From contig ML213538.1 of assembly GCA_004369045.1 (NCBI GenBank), positions 1 through 64,000 on the forward strand: a stretch of 64,000 bases of DNA. The letters are read 5' to 3'. A program made the position numbers and the translations under genes. Within the stretch, counting starts at the first letter, position 1. Every line of letters starts with the position of its first letter. Below the pieces are notes generated by a model that was given only the letters and a program-made list of their open reading frames with translations, made no database searches and was not told the DNA's origin. The stretch is from Heliocybe sulcata. Its lineage: Eukaryota > Basidiomycota > Agaricomycetes > Gloeophyllales > Gloeophyllaceae. Below are positions 22,728 through 35,279 of this stretch, one piece after another.

Positions 22728-23904
22728 TCATACGAGCAAGCTCATCTCCACACATCTCTCCTCGGCCTGGTCACGGATGCGCCCAGCTAACACGGCGCCA
22801 CTCGTTATTCCAGACTCAACAAGTTTCCTTCTTGCCGCATGGGCACCTGTGATCCAAACCCATGCCACATCCCACCTTTTCTCCTCACCTGCAGTCAGGT
22901 ATGCATCGAGTGTGGGGTGCTCTGGAAGTGCCCTGACGTTCACAGATTGCCATCGCTCCCAGTGGTTAGCTCCATTCTTGAAGTAGATGCCAGGTTCGGA
23001 GTCGGAGAGGTTCAGCCAGATGTCTCCCGGCCTGCCTAGGCTGGCAGCATGCTCCTCAAGGCTCTTGGGAGAAAACACCGCAGTGAAGTAGGCATAGAAG
23101 AATACGTCGTCGCGGGCGTATGAAAGGGGAGACTGTCGTTTACCCTGGCGCACTTCAACTTGGACGGCGTCGGCATGCTCCGGTGGTACCCATGGGGGAC
23201 CCGTTCGGTATGGGTCGTCGGCGGCATCGTACATTTGATTAGCATTCCTGCGCGTAAGTAATCAGTTGGATATGATGACCGTTGCTGAGGTGCACGTACG
23301 GAGTAGCACGACGTGCCGACTGGGCACGCACGTTCCCCTGGTGTTTCTTCGCCTTGCTGGACGACTGCTTATATATGTTCAGCGCGATATCAGCCCCGCT
23401 GGTCACACCCGCATCCTCGAGCTTTCGTCTCCCCAGGCTGAGGTTCTTGATGCAGTGCCAAGTGAGACCCCACCTCCTAGTGCCCGTGCCCGCGTGTAAG
23501 TACGCCACAGCCCACGGATGCTCCGGAAGACTATCATAGAACACGCGCGTCCAGAGCGTCCAGGTGTTGTTCTCGGTCTTGAAGTGGATGGAAGGCGCGG
23601 ACTCGGAGAGGTTTAGCCAGAGGTCGCCGGGTCGGCCGTGCGACGGGCTAGGGATATACGGCGAGCTGGAGGTCGTGGTGAAGCATGCATAGTGTAGCTC
23701 GTTATTCACAGGTGCGGAGTATGGATAGGTAGGTTTTATGGTCGCCATTCTTGAGTGTTTGATGATCCCTTGGATGTTGAGCTCCGGTGGCATGAATAGA
23801 GGCGTCGTTGCGTATGGATCTGGTATAAGGGTGTTCATACCGCCGCCTTGACGGACAGCACCCGTTTCTATTCTGTTACAAGCAGTGGTAATGGGTGCAC
23901 GCAC
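22728..23904 (-). CDS. Two-repeat protein of unknown function (GRPGD(I/L)WLNLS domain twice)
   Basis: Two exons on the minus strand (23904-23300 and 23247-22728) splice in phase into about 374 residues. The protein is an internal duplication. Each half starts with a DPY-containing lead-in, then GRPGDLWLNLSES (first) or GRPGDIWLNLSDS (second). An aromatic strand with IHFK/IYFK follows, then a LPEHP motif and a C-terminal helix ending GRRKLEDAGVTSGA or ARRKLVESGITSGA. I recall similar single or repeated domains in Agaricomycete hypothetical proteins, but no function. The start at 23904 is tentative: the next ATG at 23838 also fits, and an upstream exon is possible. No signal peptide or membrane segment is visible. 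Confidence 0.78.
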
Positions 23905-25291
23905 GGGGATAAGACGAGTATTCTGTTTCTGCTTGAGCCGTCGATTCGAGACTTTATGAATCGACTTGATCGCGGATGATTAGCCCACTTTTCTCGCGTG
24001 AGATTGAGCTCTGATATAAGCGAGAGGCCAGCGAAGATGAAGACAGGTTGGCAGATATCGGATGTGGTTCAGAGGTAAGTGCCGCCACAGAGACTCATTG
24101 CTCCAGATCAACTTGTGTGGCACGATCAATCGCGGTGCCACAGTTTGCATTTCCCACGGATGGGCATCAACGTGAGCCACATGATGCCGCCGGCAGTACA
24201 GATTTTTGACGACGCTTTAGAACAGATGGGCCGCCCATTTCTTAGCTATAGTGTAGACTAATACTTCTTACTGCACTGAGAGCCGTCATGTTTAGAAGGC
24301 CCAGGGAAAGCCTGCCGGCGCTTGACACTGGATCGACAGTCTTTTGGTTGCTTACGGGCTCCTCGCCACAGGACAAATAGAGCCAAAGCGCGGGCGTCCT
24401 CGAATCCTCGAATCCTCGAAAGCTCTCGTCGATGTCGATGTCAGCGGGTTGGCCCAAACGCATAGTTCTTCTCTGCAAGCTATTCTTATTGCTTACTGCT
24501 GAGCGCTGAGCACTGAGAGCTAATGCGCGTCAGGCGTAGCACTAATTCTAGCCAAACTTTCTTTGATATGCTTGCCACATCGGCTTGGGAGGAACCTCGG
24601 GACTACTGCAACTCCTTGTTCTCTGAGTATCCTGATCTCCTGGAGCACAAATGTCTGTCCACTCTGCCGTCGACGTTGCCAGTGATAACGAAGCAGCGGT
24701 CTCTTCTGGCTATACACTCAGCTATGTATACACTTGACAGAGAAGTGGGTCTGGTGCTCGCTCTCCACGTAATGCCAGGCGACCGCTGACCTTGCGCCAA
24801 CTGTGCCCTCTCTTCCATTCCTCCCTCCAGTCTCGATCCAGGGCAGAAGGCGACTGAACATCGAGTTACTGGCTCGCCCAGATCCGATGTGACCAGCGAA
24901 GAAGAGCCTTTCATAGAGCATGAATTGTGCGAGTAACATTGCTCCCAAATCCTCCGTGTTCTGTCCTGCGGGATACGATAATGGTACAGGTTCTACCAGC
25001 TACTCGCATCCATTGAACTCGCGCCGTATCCCATGACAGAGACGGTCCCATGCTGATGGTCCTTCGTGTTCAATCGGTTTCTGTTTGCAATTGACGTAGC
25101 TGATTCCTTGTCGTGTATGGTGCACGAGAATACATCGCAGGAGAGTTCTTCTAATGACATGGAAGGAAGGTCAGTTGTCGACAGCTCTGACGTCGACTGC
25201 AATGACGATGCCGAGCTCGATTTGCTTAAAAGCCTCTACGTTGAGCATGGCATCCTCGCAAACCAGACTTGCGATTTTAGCACTACCCACC
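23905..25291. other. Intergenic region, no gene seen
   Basis: About 1.4 kb between divergent genes. The only notable structure is a short tandem repeat of TCGAATCC units at about 24400-24420. An in-frame AG just before the start of the decarboxylase (about 25280) could be the end of a 5' UTR intron. Confidence 0.4.
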
Positions 25292-28200
25292 ATGTCCAGA
25301 GTTACCACCTCTTTCAACCAGAACCATGAGCGTGTCGGCTCATGGTTTCTCGGGCCCAAAGCCGAAAATCTCGACCATTTTGCCCGACTCTTCCATATTG
25401 TCGTCGAAGATATGAAGAAAGGACGGCTGAACTTTGGGCCCGACGATTCTGTGCGTTCAAATATGGCTACTCTGTTAGCACGCTAATTCACAGTATCTTT
25501 AGGTGTCTATCAACAACGACATCCGCACCTCAGAGGCATTCATGCAGAGCATGGGGGAGACGGAAGCACTCGTTGGAGCGCTCTCCAGCTTCATGGCTGA
25601 CCATAATGTTCCCTTCTATTCACCCAGATACATGGCACACATGTCCTACGAGAATACACGTGAGTTCTCTGCCTTTGCCAAAGTAGCATATATTCACAAT
25701 TCTCGATAGTCTCCGCCGTTATAGGCTATATGCTCGGTCTATTCTACAACCAAAACAATGTAAGTTCCCCGCTGCGTCTGGTGTGCAAGTGTAGACTTAC
25801 GTGTAAAACAGGTTGCAGTGGAAGCATCGCCTTTGACGACCTTGATTGAGGCAGAAGTTCGTTCGGCTCCGTTAATGCTCTAGGTCAGTTGCTGATGCTA
25901 TGCATGGCTCACTTAGGTCGGACAGCAGTTGTGCGAGATGCTTGGGTACAAGCGCCGTGCACGAGACTCTGACTGGAACCCCGATGACAAGCACTCGAAG
26001 GATGATGAACCGTTCGGCTGGGGTAAGGCGATTTGTAGTTGAGATGGTGTTCTCTAAACAAGTATGCCTAGGTCATATCACTTGCGACGGGTCGGTTGCG
26101 AACTTGGAGTCCATGTGGTGAGCCATTCGAGCCCGGTCTTGCGTGTTTGTCTCATACATGATTACCTGCTTTGTCTAGGGTCGGTGCGTAGTCGTCAAGG
26201 TGCCATCCACGCCTTGATAAGGTGCTTACATCTATTATATAGCCCGCAACCTAAAGTTCTACGCACTCTCTCTGAGAGACGCCATGACGGAAGAGAGAAC
26301 CATCTCTCAGGACGGCAAACTCGTAAAGATTCCTCCGCCTCTGGCTTTTGCTTACGACACCTTTATGGTCCAGCCTTGCGTTGGAGCTGCGAAACTGTTC
26401 AAGAACTGCAGTACCTGGGAGCTGGTCAACTTGAAGCCGCACACGGTCCTTAGCCTCCCCGAAGAGTTGATGGAGCAGTTCGGGGTGTCCAACGACTTTC
26501 TGGAGGGGGCGTTGAACCCGTACAGCGTCCAGACCGTAGGAAAGGACGCTTTTATCCAGAAATACAACCTGCCTCAGCCCGCCTATTTTGTCTCAAGGAC
26601 GAAGCATTATTCTTGGCCCAAGGGCGCCGGTACGTACACGGATCCGAGTTTGTCTTCTACGAGCATTTCTGACTGAAGTTGCGATCAGCTGTCTCGGGTA
26701 TCGGTTCTGAGAACCTCATCGACGTCGATGTTGACTTGTGTGCCCGCATGGACTCTGAGCGTCTGAAACAACTGCTGGACACGTGTCTTGAAGAAAAGCG
26801 TCCGGTCTACTGCGTCGTTGGTATCATGGGCAGTACCGAGCATGGTGCCGTCGATCCCTTGTCAGAAATTTTGCGTCTCAAGTACGCGTACGAGGAGAAA
26901 GGTCTCTCTTTCATGGTCCATGCGGACGCCGCCTGGGGTGGCTATTTCGCCTCGATGATGAGGCCCATCGCGCAGCCAAAGACTGGCGACCCGAACAACC
27001 AATATGTGGGCACCATTCCACTGTCCGCATATACCAACGAGCAGATGAACATGATGAGACTGGCCGATTCCATCACGATAGATCCGTGAGTCGTGCTTGC
27101 GCTCCCCTATGTGTCCATGAACACTCACAGTGCGTGATAGGCACAAATCTGGCTACGTGCCGTACCCGGCGGGAGGCTTGTGTTACCGAGATGAACGATA
27201 CAGGTATCTGGTGACGTGGACCAGCCCGTACTTGGATGGTCAACAAGGCGGCGTGGAAAGTATCGGCGTATACGGTCTTGAAGGGAGGTCAGTATCAACT
27301 TTTATCTCTTGTTGCATTACTTCTGACGTGCGTCCATAGCAAACCTGGAGCCTCGTCCGTGGCGACGTTTATGACCAATGAAACTATCGGGCTACCCCCG
27401 CACAAGAATGGATATCATATCTTACTTGGGGAAGCCGTTTATACCGCCTGCAGGGTGAGCCTCGTCTTCCTAAGCTGTCAGAGCATTCATCTGACCTCTA
27501 CAAGATGTATTGTCATTGGGTTACCATGGACACTGGCTTAGACGGCATTATGACCGTCCCTCTCCAGATGCTCCCGGCCGAGAAGGAAGGTGGCGATGTT
27601 GAAGGGCAAAAGGAGATTATCCGTGCGACTATCCTCAATCGCCCTAACCTCGAGCTGGTGGAAGATCAGGCAGCATACAGTCTCTTGTGCGAGCTGGGTT
27701 CGGACCTCATGATCAACACCTTCGCCTGCAACTTCCGTATCGGCCAGGACCTCAACACTGACGTGGAAGAGGCTAACTACTTGAACAGGAGGTTGTACGA
27801 AAAGTTCTCCATTCTGAAACCTAGCGACAATATGCACGAGCGTGATCTCATCATCATGGCGACGAGCCTGTCGCAGGACAGCTACGGCGCCTGTCTCAAG
27901 CATTGGAAGACGAGGCTGGGTCTGCAAGGCGAAGAAGACCTCTATGTTTTGGCTAACGTGTGCATGTCCCCTTTCCCTACCGCCGGCAACTTCATCAATG
28001 AACTGGCGGAATCCTTCCAGGAGGCCGCTCAAGAGATATCTGCTGTAAGTGAAACTTTTTCTCCCATGTTTTGCTGTCCCTAATTTCAAATATAGGATTG
28101 TCGCTGGAGGGCGACCGTATCCCAAGACCGCCATACATTCCTTCTGCGGGGCTCTAATCCCGCGTATCTTGTCTATCTTCCCATGCTCCAGGCCGCAAAT

Positions 28201-29052
28201 GCCCAGAAACAAGCTATCGTCCAGGTCCAGCTTCCGCACGATATTCGCGCAAGAGCCACCACCGATGATTCGACCAAGTTCTACACCTTGACCACGACCG
28301 ACACAGTGACGCTGGACTCTATTTTGCGAGACGGTGCCTCTTTCTATGCCTCCCTGAACGAGGGTTACCCGGCCGTTGGCCAGACCGGCACGCAGGAAGC
28401 AGTCTTGGTTTCGGATGTGAAGGTCGTGCAGGACAACCCTCTTGACAGGAAACATCTGCTCGCCGACTATCCCACAAACATGCCGTTCTATCTGTACGGG
28501 ACGCCGCAACAGGCGCATCTCGAGCACCTGCTCTTGCGAGCGCCCAACGTCCAGATTTCAGCGAGCGACGTCCAGCTGGACTTTGGATCATCTCAGAGCG
28601 CAGTTGAAGAGAGGCTGGGCAGTGGCTTGATTGTCGTCATGAAGGACGTGCTGGAGTACGCGATGCAGCCCTTCACGTCGAGCAATCGCCCCAAGATCTT
28701 CGAGCCTCAGTCTCTCCCTCATACATTCCCTGTTGAGGTATACGAGGTCGCTGTGGGAGGCATCCACGGTCGTGACTTGAGCGCAATGCTTGGCCAGAAA
28801 GTCGCAGATGGTCATGTCACTGTCACCACGCCGGTCTATATCGACTACGACTGCCTGAACGCTGATCCCACGGATCCCACGATCGACGGACCGCACACAA
28901 TCATGAAGCGGTTTATCCTAGAGAAAGCTAGGCTCTGGGACTCGTACCAGCGCAAGATGGCTACGCGTCGTGAGTGGAGACACGCATTCTTCGACCATCT
29001 GAAACACGGTACCAAGCGTGGTGACTCGCATCATGGCGGGAGGCACTCGTAA
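25292..29052 (+). CDS. Non-canonical aromatic amino acid decarboxylase (PLP-dependent), basidiomycete type
   Basis: Thirteen exons, one of only 5 nt, splice in phase into 1,036 residues. The start at 25292 has a strong context (CCACCATGTCC). The N-terminal ~560 residues form a group-II PLP decarboxylase: a LGPKAENLDHF opening, YSPRYMAHM, DGSVANLESMW, HADAAWGGYF (cofactor Asp) and ITIDPHKSGYVPYPAGG, whose Lys binds PLP. It is much longer than plant or animal aromatic decarboxylases (~500 residues). The ~450-residue C-terminal extension is characteristic of the basidiomycete non-canonical enzymes that decarboxylate tyrosine or tryptophan in the cytosol. The product amine cannot be fixed from sequence. 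No neighbouring gene looks like a tailoring enzyme, so a role in a cluster is not supported. Confidence 0.92.
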
Positions 29053-29786
29053 GTCGGCGCGTTCTCTGTCAACGGCAAGCGTACAAAAATTCTGTATGAA
29101 TACGATGGGGTCCGTGCCGGAAGGCTCTTGTATTTCTTGCTCTGGACGGCGTCGTGATGTCCTGCCAAAACTTGTAATGATCACGATGGTGTCTCCTGTA
29201 CTAGTAGCAGACCATGATGTGTCAAATCAGATGCTTGTTATCACAATCCTTTGATATATAACATTCAACCACCTTGCGGCGCCAGCACGGCAGCTAAGAT
29301 ACTCTCGTTTTAATGGACGGTCACTGGAGCTTGCATCATTGAATGCCACAACACTCCTCTCCAGAATCAAGGACCTGCACACTTGGCTACGATGGAGGCC
29401 AAAAGGGAGAAAATTCCTCGTATCCTTGACCACATCGGTTCGGATTCTCATCGCTGTTGATTGTGACCTGTGACTCTTTCAGGCACGTGCCAAATGACAA
29501 GCGCCCGTGAGATGCACGTGATAGTGTCTCGAGCCACATTTGACTTGAGCCGAGGAGCACTTGATAAATAGTAATCCCGAGTAGCCACGGCCAAGCCGTG
29601 CATTCGAATTATGACTAGGACAAGAAACACGACTTTAGCCAGGATTTACGGCTGTCAGAACTCTTACGCTCGAACATCGCATAGGTAAGTCGTGCAGAGA
29701 GAGAGGGATGTGTCGGTCCAAGCAAAAGTCGAGGGAGGAATAACTACACGAGGGGTCCATTCGTCCCGACCGCCCAAGATAAACAA
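29053..29786. other. Convergent intergenic region
   Basis: About 730 bp between the converging decarboxylase and amylase genes. I see no gene or repeat. It is expected to hold the two 3' UTRs. Confidence 0.5.
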
Positions 29787-31472
29787 TCACAAGCCGCAGA
29801 TGCCGGAGCCCGCTAAGAGGGCCTTGGGGTAGAAGAGCTTCGGCTCCGCCCCGATCCAGAAGGGCAACTCGCCCTTCCACCCCGCCCTCGTCTCCTCACA
29901 CGCCAGCACGTCCATCAGCTTAACGCCCACGCCGAACCCGTCCGCGGTGACCTTTGCCGCGGCGCCGCTCCCCGCATTCGTGAGCGCGAGCAGCATGTTG
30001 CCCTTGCGCACGCTCAGGACGCTCGCGCTCAGCGTCTTGTAGATCGGCTTGGCGGTGAGGAAGCCCTTGTCCTTGCCGCGTGTGGAGATGGCGTTGCGGA
30101 GGGTGTTGAGCTGGGTGAAGTAGGCGACGAGGTTGGCGCCGGTGGTGGGGTAGCCGGTGAGCCAGAGGGCTTCGCGGTTGTTGGGGTCGCTGGCGCCGGT
30201 GAGGAGTTGTTCCTGTCCGTAGTAGACGACGGGGATGCCGCCGCTGAAGATGTTCAGAGCGGCGTAGTTCTTGAGGCGCGCCATGTCGGTGGTGAGGCTG
30301 CCCATGCGGGCGTTGTCCTGGTTCTCCATGAAGGAGCCGAGGAGCGAGACGTCCTGGAGAGGCACGGTCAGAGTGGATGGGATGTGGGATCGGTGGGACG
30401 GACCTTGCATTGGTTGGTGAGCTTGGAGGCGACGCTGACGAGGTTGGTGAGGCTGCCTTTGGACGTCTGGAACGCGGAGGCGGCGTATTCCTTGATGGGG
30501 TAGTTATGCAAGCCGTCCATGACGTTCTGATACGGGCAGAAGTAGCTACACAAGCGTGAGACCGTCGTTTTCTATGATTGGAAGCTGTATGCGCGTACCT
30601 TGGGTCGTTGGACCACACCTCGCCCTGGCAGTAGACGCCTGCGGCCTTGCAGAAGCCAGGCCAGAAGTCCTTGCGGACGTTCTTGGTCGCGTCGATACGG
30701 AGGCCGTCGACGCTGTACTCCTTGACAAAGTCGGCGATGTAGGCCTCGAGCGTGTTGACGACATATGTGTTCTCGGTGTCGAGATCCATGAGCGGGACTT
30801 GGCCGTTGCCCATCCAGCACTTCCATACCGTCAATCGCCAGTCCTCGAATTTGACGAGCCAGCCGACGTACCTGCTCCACGGACGCCTGGTTGGACCAGT
30901 TGATCCAGCACTTTTTGTGAAAGTAGCTGGAGTTGTTGAAGGGCACCAGCTCGGAGTAGGGGATACTGCCATCGCCCCATGACGCAAAGTGGTTAACGAC
31001 AATGTCGACCATGACATACATGCCGCGGTCGTGCAGAGCCGTGACAAGGTCATTCAGATCCTGTTCTGTCCCAAAATTAGGGTTGAGCGTGTAGTAGTCC
31101 TTGGGCCAATAGCCTAGTCTACCTCGTTAGTTCCAGTCGAGGATATATAATCGACAGTGGAAACTCGCCGTGGTAGGCCTCGCCCTCATCCGTGTTGCCA
31201 TATATCTGCTCGATGACGGGGCTGATCCAGATGGCGGTGAACCCCATGTCCTGGATATAATCCAGCTTATTGATGATACCGCGCCAGGTGCCTCCGCAGA
31301 ACACACGGTCGGCGGTGTTGCATGCGGCAGTGGTGGACCCGTCGGTACGCGCAAAGCGGTCGGTCACGACCTGGTATATGGAGCGACCGCGCCATTGGTC
31401 GGCGGTGGCTGCGAGTGCGCCGGCGGCGGCTGAAACGAGTGTGAGTGCTGAAAGGAGCGACGGGGCGAGCAT
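29787..31472 (-). CDS. Secreted GH13 alpha-amylase-like protein with altered active-site motifs
   Basis: Five exons (31472-31169, 31113-30872, 30819-30599, 30545-30404, 30353-29787) give 491 residues. A signal peptide covers residues 1-~20 (hydrophobic core, cleavage near GALA-ATA). The GH13 barrel follows, with DIVVNH (region I), [10 protein letters not shown] (region II, nucleophile Asp), QGEVWS (region III, acid Glu) and FMENQDNAR (region IV, third Asp). The three catalytic acids are present. Fungal amylases normally have FVENHD and ...KH at these positions; here the two usual His residues are Gln and Asn. The enzyme may therefore have weak or changed specificity. The first intron, 31168-31114, appears to use a GC donor. 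It adjoins a secreted protease on the same strand. Confidence 0.9.
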
Positions 31473-32037
31473 GGTGGCTCTGTAAAGAACGGAAGAGGTG
31501 GGTACCTCGAGGGGGTTGGGCGGAGAGGAGACACTGTTAGGGGAATGGCCCGTCTAGCTTTATGAGCTGCCCGGGCATTTCTGAAGGATTGCGACGGGTC
31601 GCCGCAGTCTGGCCCTGAGGGTATACGAATCGCCGTTTACCGTGCCTTGGGCTATATGGACCTACCATATTCACTGGCTTTTCAGCTTCTGGATTCAGTA
31701 CTTCTGATAATGCGTCGGACCTCATGAAGGAGTGCAGTTGCTGATAGATTTCGCTGTGAAGAAGCAGTCGACGAGACGGGGACCACCGCGGTGGCTGTGC
31801 GACTGTAATTAGCCGACGGCGGGAGCAGCCAAGCTGGTATGTGGCGCTATAGCAAGTCGCTTGCAGGTTCCATAAGAGATAGATCATTATAATTGCCAAA
31901 AGCTGCAGCAAAACATCGTAATGTCTCTAAACTCGTACCACAGGACCCAGATACAACAACGATAGCGATACACCTCTAAGCGGACACATGAAGGTCCCTC
32001 TCCACGCTCCCAAATTTTGTCAACCTGCTCTTCCCGC
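31473..32037. other. Amylase promoter region and protease 3' flank
   Basis: About 565 bp between two minus-strand genes. It should contain the amylase promoter. No further reading frame of note is seen. Confidence 0.5.
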
Positions 32038-33497
32038 TTAAGCGAGGGAGGCAAAGCCCACTTGGTCCGTACCAAAGTTGAAGGCCGTGTACACGTTCTT
32101 CATAAAGCTGCAGACGAATGTCAGAATGGGTACGAGACAGACGCGAGTGCTGCGCCTCACCTGTCGCCCAAGAGCCACACACCGCTGCCCAGACCGAGGT
32201 CCTGGCCAGCGAGCGCACCGACGCACTGGCCCGAGCCAGACTCCGTCTCCCCAAGGTTAAAGCTACCCCAAAAGTCAGCACCGCTCCCTCCCACCAATCG
32301 CAATCCACTCACTTGTCAGCGCTGATCGCCCAGTTCTTGCCGCCCCAGCTGAAGGACACCGAGGGCGCGCTGTTGCAGGGGTACGAGTAGTACCCGTTCT
32401 CCGAGTCGTACACCCGGCTGCCCGAGATCCGCGAGTAGAACGTCCGGATCGCGCTCGGCGGGCCGTACATGATCGTGGTGCCCGAGTCGATGATCGTCTC
32501 AAAGCCCGACACCGCCGTCGTGGACCCGACGTGCGCGCTCGCGCCGCGCGCCTGCCAGAAGCCCGTCGAGGTATCGACAGAGTGGTACTCGATCGACCCG
32601 CTGTACATCGCGCTGTCCGTGCCGCCCAGATACAGCTCCGACCCGGACGACGCGAGCCTGAACCCGAAAATGTCGCGCGAGACCGCGCCCTGCGAGTACG
32701 CGGTGTTGAAGAAGGGGTCCTCGCCGAGGTTGGAGATGGCGGGGTACGCGAGGCCGAGGATGCCGTCGATGGGGTCGCCGGAGAAGGACGAGGAGAGGGT
32801 GGTTACCGGCGAGAAGTACTGGTTCTCGGCGGTGATGCCCGCGACGGTCACGGTGTCGGTGTAGACGGGGCCCGAGACGGTGGAGCCGTCGCCGTATTGG
32901 ATCTCGAAGGTGCCGGACCGCCTGGAGGCGGACGAGGACGGCCTGTATTTGTTCTTGGAGGAGCAGGTCGAGGAGCGGCAAGAAGAGGAGGGGATCCAAA
33001 GGTCGGCCGATCCAGCTGTCAAAGAGTCGCGTGAGATTGTGAATAGCATAGAATGACCTCTGCTTACTGTCAAAATCGATGAGGAACCTCTGGCCGCCGA
33101 CAGAGATCGTGCCTGCCCACTCCTCATCATCGTCCTCATCGGTCAGGGCCTCCTTCTGCCTCTTCTCGAGGGCCGCAACGGTCGTGTTCGGAAGAGCAGC
33201 TAGAGCCTTGATTTCCTGCCCGGGCTTGAGGCCCGAGTTCTTCTGAAGGTTGATCAAGTTCTGGCGATGCTTGCTATCGTGCTGTTTAGTATGTCATATA
33301 GTGAGCAGCGGTGACGGTACTCACTTCTTGGTCATCACCGTCTGGACGATGGCACGGTCGTGGTCGAACGTCCCGTCGGCCTTGGTGAGCGAGGCACGCT
33401 TCCCGAGGGGGATGCGGATACCCGTGTCGCGCTCTACGGGCGTAGCAGAGGCCACGAGGGCCAGGGCGACAGTGAGAAGCGAGGCTTTGCAGAACAT
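32038..33497 (-). CDS. Secreted aspartic protease (family A1)
   Basis: Five exons (33497-33325, 33273-33068, 33015-32313, 32262-32161, 32107-32038) join in phase into 417 residues, the usual size of a pepsin-like zymogen. A signal peptide is at residues 1-18 (LLTVALALVASA). A basic propeptide follows with KHRQNLINLQKNSG and a KR site near residue 90. The N-lobe holds FLIDFDTGSADLW (first catalytic Asp), the flap region YGDGSTVSG, and GILGLAYP. The C-lobe holds TIIDSGTT (second catalytic Asp) and a Cys pair (YPC..., GQC). The C-terminal GDSFMKNVYTAFNFGTD block is typical of A1 enzymes. It is expected to be exported and to digest protein at acid pH. A TATA box lies about 110 bp upstream. Confidence 0.94.
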
Positions 33498-35279
33498 CTT
33501 GAGAGTAGTGAGAAGAGAGCTACTGCAGATGAGTGCTTAAAGCTGCTGCTAGTGAAACGAGACGAAAGCGACCCGATGGAGGATAAAGCAGAAACATTCG
33601 AGGTTTTATATGCGCCATGACCGAGACTGTCACGCTGGCAACAGAAGGGTGCAGGTGGTGCGGGTGAACTTGAGATTACAAGAAGCAGGTGCTTGAGACG
33701 ATCGGTGATAAAAATAGCCCGTTTGCGCGTGAGGTGCACAGCAATTCTCGGAGGCTATAATGGGTGGCATATGCCTGCGTTGAGATCTGGACTCACCGGG
33801 ACTGCAAATGCCCTCAGTTCGTACAGCCGTCGTGACGCCAGCGCTTGATGTTTGTAACAGCCAGTCGAGGTGCACGTGTAAGGTGGTAGTGCGGTACAGA
33901 GCAGCGCTGTTGTTGTGAGTCGATCGCCCCCACAAGGCTCCCAGATAAGAGACGTGCATGCGCTATTTGGCAGGAGAATGGAAGACTACTTCTCGTCGTT
34001 GTGATGGGAGACCATACTCCCCAGTAGGGCGGGAACCAATCAGAAGATGGGACGCGGATATTCAGCAAGTCCGAGATGGGAAGAATTCGACGGCCCGCAC
34101 GGCAACGGTAAGGGATGGCCACTGCCCATGCGCGTAACCGCCGGAGCATAACTGATTACGCGGAGGCTGCACAAGCAGTCAATGGGGGCAGAAGACAAAA
34201 GCTTTGCAGGACCACGAGCAAATGTTGACCGAGACTCTGAATGGGCAGGACGATGTGGTTGGTGACGAGACCAGCATCCTGACAGTGTACCAGCGTTCCC
34301 GGCACCTCCGTCGCGGACCATCATGTGGACTCACCTGCGAATTGACAGCTCGGCGTGGTCCCACCGCTGATGGCGGGGAAAGTCATTTGATCTTCTCTTA
34401 TCTGCGACGACGGCAAAGAGTGACGTTGGTAGCCCCGCACGCAAGGTATTCCCTTCCAGTCCATGAGCTCCCTGGTCCCCGAGCGATCAAAGCCATATGC
34501 ACGGCCGGGGGTTGATGAACCCGGTTCCACCTGCTTACATATCTACTCACCAAGGCCATCGTTGACCATCCAGTCCACGCTATTACTCGGATTTGTCACA
34601 AAGCAGTTGAGGAACGCGCATGAGGCGGGCGCTGAAGGCGACAGGCTATGCCAACGGATACTGCCGGATGCCACAAATAGCTCGCATACACTTGGCAAGA
34701 TTGTGGATGAAGGATATCATCAAGGACGCTGGAGGACCAGCGTCAACGTTAACATGTGTGAAGAGAACAGACAAAAACACAATTCGACCTATATGCGGGT
34801 TGTTTGTACATATATAATGTACTCGTCTTATGTACTCGTCTTGAACTTGATCTCTGAATCAAGTTTCGAACAGTACACTAACAAGGACCTTCAAAAGGGA
34901 AGATGTACATGTATTGTAAAGATGATGCGCGCGTTCTGATATGTACATCCAGTACAAAAGTACTATAGGAACCTGATTTCTGACACGTACCTGAATTCTC
35001 TGCTGCCTTGTCCGAGAAAGGCCTCCGCCTTTCCGAATTTGGGAGGCTCGCGATTCTGACAACGAATACTCAAGCATTGAATATTGAGCATGGAATATTG
35101 AAGCTTGAGGGGCAATTGTCGTAAGGTATGGCATCAGCATCCAAGGTTGAATTGTATCCACTTCAACGAGGAAACCAACCGATAGCTGATTCATCCTGTA
35201 GAATGCACTGGGCGCTGCAACGGCGTCTGTTCCCGAGTGTAGAGCACATGTGATACAAGTAGATATAGTACAGTGTAAA
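33498..35279. other. Intergenic region, no gene seen
   Basis: About 1.8 kb between two minus-strand genes. Short repeats such as two adjacent TGTACTCGTCTT units (~34817) and GAATATTGA units (~35080-35100) are present. None of the scattered frames has splice partners or motifs. It includes the protease promoter and the 3' flank of the ETF-QO gene. Confidence 0.45.
33604..33610 (-). promoter_or_regulatory. TATA box of the aspartic protease gene
   Basis: TATAAAA on the minus strand, 107-113 bp upstream of the protease ATG. A pyrimidine-rich leader lies between them. Distance and sequence fit a focused fungal promoter. Confidence 0.6.

Noticed and set aside
24380-24430. A CRISPR-like or satellite repeat from the TCGAATCC units.
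   Set aside because: Only about three short units with no spacers; ordinary replication slippage explains it.
27538-28527. A 329-codon minus-strand frame.
   Set aside because: Antisense shadow of the decarboxylase C-terminal extension.
29920-31053. A 377-codon minus-strand frame across the amylase.
   Set aside because: It shifts between real exons and reads introns and out-of-frame exon sequence; the GH13 motifs need the five-exon model.
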